Source: Chitinophagales bacterium
GTDB lineage: Bacteria > Bacteroidota > Bacteroidia > Chitinophagales > Saprospiraceae
Assembly: GCA_013299105.1 (NCBI GenBank)
Contig: JAAFJY010000002.1
Span: forward strand, 62,001-126,000
Length of the DNA: 64,000 bases
Reading direction: 5' to 3'
The position numbers and the translations under genes are program-made. The notes under the pieces were generated by a model, which worked only from the letters and a program-made list of their open reading frames with translations, searched no databases and was not told the DNA's origin. Positions 61,539 through 64,000 of this stretch are shown here, piece after piece. Position 1 is the first letter of the stretch. Every line of letters begins with the position of its first letter.

Positions 61539-61669
61539 GGAGGCCCAAAATAAGCGTTATGGCGAAATTTCGCAAAAAAGCACGCCCCTTAGTTTCTACA
61601 ATTATCGTAAAAACTTAGCCAGGCGGTTTCGAATCAAAAAAGATGGCGGTTTTTCGTCAGCCGAGCCTG

Positions 61670-61707
61670 CTTTTAGCGGGGGTAGCCGGGGCTACCTTCG
61701 CTAAAAG
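61670..61707. terminator. Long hairpin downstream of the TrmH-family gene
   Basis: CTTTTAGCG (61670-61678) pairs perfectly with CGCTAAAAG (61699-61707), and GGTAGCC (61681-61687) with GGCTACC (61690-61696), around a two-base loop. There is no T run directly after it, so termination is possible but not certain. Confidence 0.45.
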
Positions 61708-61772
61708 AGGCGAAGGATCACGGAAAAGCGACCTATTTAGACCGAAATGGGAGCAGGGTAAGCTTTTACCAA

Positions 61773-62576
61773 CTATCTGTTTTGCCTTTGCCGCAAAGCC
61801 TCAAACAGCAAAATTCCCGTCGAAACCGATACATTCATCGAATCCACCCGCCCGTACATGGGGATGATGATGCGCTGTTGGGCGACTTGGATCCAAAAAT
61901 CGGAAATGCCCGTAGCCTCGGCACCCATGACCAAGGCGCAAGCTGATTTCAAGTCACAGTTATAATAAGGTATACTGGCTTCTAAATGGGTGGCCAAAAC
62001 CGGAATTTGTTGCGCTTTTAGCCAATCCAGGGCCTCTTCCGCATTGACGCTAAAAGTAGGCAAGCTAAATACCGCGCCCAAGCTAGCCCGGATCACGTTG
62101 GGGTTGTACCAATCGGTTTGGGGGTCGCAGAGCAATACCGCATCTACCCCAGCTGCGTCGGCAGTGCGCAGGATGGCCCCCAGGTTACCGGGTTTTTCCA
62201 CGGTTTCCAAAATCAGGATCAGGGGATTTTGAGGCAAGGTCAAAGCACTGATATTGGCTTCTTTTTGCCGAAAAACACCCACCACATTGGGCACACCAGC
62301 CCGATAAGCGATTTTTTCCATCACGGCGGCGTTGACCTGGATGGTTTCCATGACCTGCTTTTCGTGTGGTTTCAAGGGCTGTAAATCCAGTTCACTGGTC
62401 AGCCCCGGATCGTACAACAATTGCTCGGCCACATACCCCGCTTGCAAAGCCATGCGCACTTCAATCAACCCCTCGGCGACCAAAAGGCCCTGTTTTCGCC
62501 GCTCTCGTGCTTTTTCCAGCAGCGTAGCAATGTTTTTTATCAATGGATTCTGGATGCTCGTAATTACCTTTGCCAT
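61773..62576 (-). CDS. TrmH/SpoU-family RNA 2'-O-methyltransferase
   Basis: The 267-residue protein has an N-terminal substrate-binding part (KARERRKQGLLVAEG) and the SPOUT knot with motif 1 (ETVEKPGNLGAILRTADAAG), motif 2 (ALVMGAEATGIS) and motif 3 (IPMYGRVDSMNVSVSTGILL). The ribose 2'-O-methyl acceptor is rRNA or tRNA; RlmB-like is a reasonable guess. It diverges from the class I methyltransferase gene (34-base gap). Confidence 0.93.
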   Translation of the reverse strand: MAKVITSIQNPLIKNIATLLEKARERRKQGLLVAEGLIEVRMALQAGYVAEQLLYDPGLTSELDLQPLKPHEKQVMETIQVNAAVMEKIAYRAGVPNVVGVFRQKEANISALTLPQNPLILILETVEKPGNLGAILRTADAAGVDAVLLCDPQTDWYNPNVIRASLGAVFSLPTFSVNAEEALDWLKAQQIPVLATHLEASIPYYNCDLKSACALVMGAEATGISDFWIQVAQQRIIIPMYGRVDSMNVSVSTGILLFEALRQRQNR

Positions 62577-62610
62577 TCTTTTCCAATATGGATGTACTCA
62601 AAGCGAAGGT

Positions 62611-63501
62611 ATGGAAATTTATGGCTTGCCGCCTTTTCCTGATTATGAACTGCTCGATTCTGGTGATTTTAAAAAACTGGAACGTTTCGGTTTACATCTC
62701 TTGTCTCGCCCCGAACCACAAGCCATCTGGCCTTGTTCGCTCTCAGAAAGCGAGTGGGAAAAACTGGCCCAAGCGACCTTTACCCGCAAGTCAGACAAGC
62801 AACAAGCCGAGGATGGCGCGTGGAAACTGAAGCCCCAAATGCCCGAACAGTGGTTCATGAGTTATCCATTAGGCCAACATACCTTGCGTTTTCGCCTGGG
62901 CCTTACCTCCTTCAAGCACGTTGGTATTTTTCCAGAACAAGCGGAAAATTGGAACTACTTGTACGAGAAATTGCCCCAACTGAAGGTGCCCAATCCCAGT
63001 GTACTCAACCTTTTTGCCTACACCGGAGGCGCTTCCTTGGCCGCCAAAGCTGCCGGGGCCGATGTGGTACATGTGGATTCGGTAAAACCAGTGGTAAGCT
63101 GGGCCCGCCAAAATATGGAGGCCAGCAAGCTCGAAAACATCCGTTGGACAGTAGAGGATGCACTGAAATTTGCCCGCAAGGAAGCCAAGCGTGAAAAGAT
63201 TTACCAGTGCATCGTGCTCGACCCACCCGCTTATGGGCGTGGACCAGATGGGGAAAAATGGTTATTGGAGCAGCATTTACCGCAATTGCTGGAAGCTTGT
63301 GCCCAAATCCTGGACCCCAAAAACCATGTCTTTATCCTTAATCTCTATTCGATGGGTTTTTCGGCCTTGATCGCCCAAAACCTGTGCAGGCACTATTTCC
63401 CTTTTGCCCAAAACATTGAATTTGGCGAATTGTGCGTTACTGATCAGGCGGGTAGAAACTTGCCTTTGGGTATTTTTTCAAGGTTCTGTTCGACTCCTTG
63501 A
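62611..63501 (+). CDS. Class I SAM-dependent methyltransferase (RlmI/RlmK-like)
   Basis: The ATG at 62611 gives 296 residues (the earlier open codons belong to the opposite-strand trmH gene). SAM motif I is in LNLFAYTGGASLAAKAAGA, the acidic loop VVHVDSVKPVV, and the active-site motif DPPAYGRGPDG resembles the DPP(A/S)F motif of 23S rRNA m5C methyltransferases. No PUA domain is attached at the N-terminus. It diverges from the TrmH-family gene, so two RNA methyltransferases share this promoter region. Confidence 0.88.
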   Translation: MEIYGLPPFPDYELLDSGDFKKLERFGLHLLSRPEPQAIWPCSLSESEWEKLAQATFTRKSDKQQAEDGAWKLKPQMPEQWFMSYPLGQHTLRFRLGLTSFKHVGIFPEQAENWNYLYEKLPQLKVPNPSVLNLFAYTGGASLAAKAAGADVVHVDSVKPVVSWARQNMEASKLENIRWTVEDALKFARKEAKREKIYQCIVLDPPAYGRGPDGEKWLLEQHLPQLLEACAQILDPKNHVFILNLYSMGFSALIAQNLCRHYFPFAQNIEFGELCVTDQAGRNLPLGIFSRFCSTP

Positions 63502-63596
63502 AGCATTTTTCCGTCTAAACTTCCTACAGGCATACAACCCTGAGACCTTTTAGTTCATCTTTTTAGCCGAAAACCTCATTGTGGAACAGGAAAATC

Positions 63597-63626
63597 TTGT
63601 TCGCAATAAATATTACCGTACTTTCG
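63597..63626 (+). promoter_or_regulatory. Promoter candidate for bamA
   Basis: TTG (63597-63599), 19 bases, then TACTTTCG (63619-63626), one mismatch to TAnnTTTG. It lies 33 bases before the bamA ATG; a GAGGAA Shine-Dalgarno-like stretch ends 3 bases before it. Confidence 0.5.
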
Positions 63627-63658
63627 CGGTCGTTATTCGAAAAAGTAACTGAGGAATA

Positions 63659-64000
63659 ATGAGATATCGTTGTGGAGTGCCTGGAATGGCTCTTGTTTTG
63701 CTGTGTTTTTTGGGAGTAGGGTTGGCTTCAACCTTGCGGGCACAAACTGACAGTCTACCCATCGTAGACTATACCACACCAGCTACTTACGAAATTGGCG
63801 GGGTAAAAGTGACAGGTGCTAACTTTAGTGACGCTAACGCCATCACCAGTATTTCTGGATTGAAAGTGGGTGAAAAGATCCGTATTCCGGGTCCGGATAT
63901 CCCTCGTAGCATCAAGGCTTTGTTGCGTTTGCGCTTGTTTACCAACGTGCAAATCATCGAAGAAAAGATCATTGGTGACGTGGTTTTCCTGGAAATCAAT
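63659..64000 (+). CDS. bamA: Outer membrane assembly factor BamA, N-terminal part
   Basis: The ATG at 63659 opens a frame of 114 codons that runs off the right edge. A signal peptide (hydrophobic core ALVLLCFLGVGLAS, cleavage after LRAQ) is followed by the start of the first POTRA domain: YEIGGVKVTGA, ISGLKVGEKIRIPG, and RLRLFTNVQII, typical of Bacteroidota BamA. BamA inserts beta-barrel proteins into the outer membrane. Only about the first sixth of the protein is visible. Confidence 0.93.
   Translation, partial: MRYRCGVPGMALVLLCFLGVGLASTLRAQTDSLPIVDYTTPATYEIGGVKVTGANFSDANAITSISGLKVGEKIRIPGPDIPRSIKALLRLRLFTNVQIIEEKIIGDVVFLEIN

Overview
The window reads as chromosomal DNA of a Bacteroidota bacterium, most like the Saprospiraceae/Haliscomenobacter group. 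The evidence is promoters of the TTTG / TAnnTTTG type, a LytS/LytTR pair, a DUF2723-like soluble protein, BTRD-type tandem repeats, many signal-peptide enzymes and the BamA lineage features. The lineage is an inference from gene content; no rRNA is present. About 50 real genes are called. Starts were moved to internal ATGs where a signal peptide, lipobox or domain edge argued for it.

Left edge (1-5.3 kb): a minus-strand operon DUF4007 -> large P-loop ATPase -> PAPS-reductase-like ATP pyrophosphatase -> a next gene cut by the window edge. This is the core gene set of an Ssp-type DNA phosphorothioation defence system. 5.4-12.6 kb: alpha/beta hydrolase, a PrsW-type protease overlapping an M1 peptidase, a small membrane-protein/partner pair, a small XRE regulator and a LytS-LytR two-component pair. 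12.6-16.3 kb: gene-poor and full of dispersed repeats (families R1, R2, R3), with a degenerate Nudix regulator beside a palindromic operator candidate and an AraC regulator. 16.3-31 kb: a MmeI-like single-chain restriction-modification enzyme, a degenerate M24 protein, mnmE, tdk, xerD, an MFS carrier, a serine hydrolase with tandem repeats, GNAT, and a DUF2723-like soluble protein. 31-35 kb: Crp/Fnr regulator, glutaminyl-cyclase-like M28 lipoprotein, truA, nitrilase-family amidase.

34.9-42.3 kb: a minus-strand carbohydrate block (GH29 alpha-fucosidase, sugar isomerase-like TIM barrel, M1 peptidase, small membrane protein, Gfo/Idh oxidoreductase, MFS carrier). It is punctuated by GTTGAAA/TTTCAAC heptads, some in inverted pairs. 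42.6-53.5 kb: carboxylesterase, MFS, a cystathionine gamma-synthase-like enzyme, a hybrid histidine kinase whose ATP-binding boxes are eroded, a PLP enzyme and a class-A beta-lactamase-like protein.

53.5-59.9 kb: an accessory block that starts at tRNA-Thr(CGT). It holds a long palindrome, a decayed ORF with an in-frame TAG, two overlapping uncharacterised genes, a soluble protein plus four-helix membrane protein pair, and a PIN-GNAT-ASCH/EVE three-domain protein that overlaps a stand-alone ASCH gene. This block and the left-edge operon are the best candidates for undescribed or little-described defence/toxin systems. 60-64 kb returns to housekeeping: an XRE/ScfR-type regulator, a TrmH-family rRNA methyltransferase divergent from a class I methyltransferase, and the 5' end of bamA.

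Three families of small structured repeats sit between genes, often right after a stop codon: R1 (about 125-150 bp, GAGC...GCTC inverted ends), R2 (about 300 bp, GTAAC-type ends with a GT-rich/CA-rich arm pair and a covarying hairpin) and R3 (about 45-60 bp hairpin).
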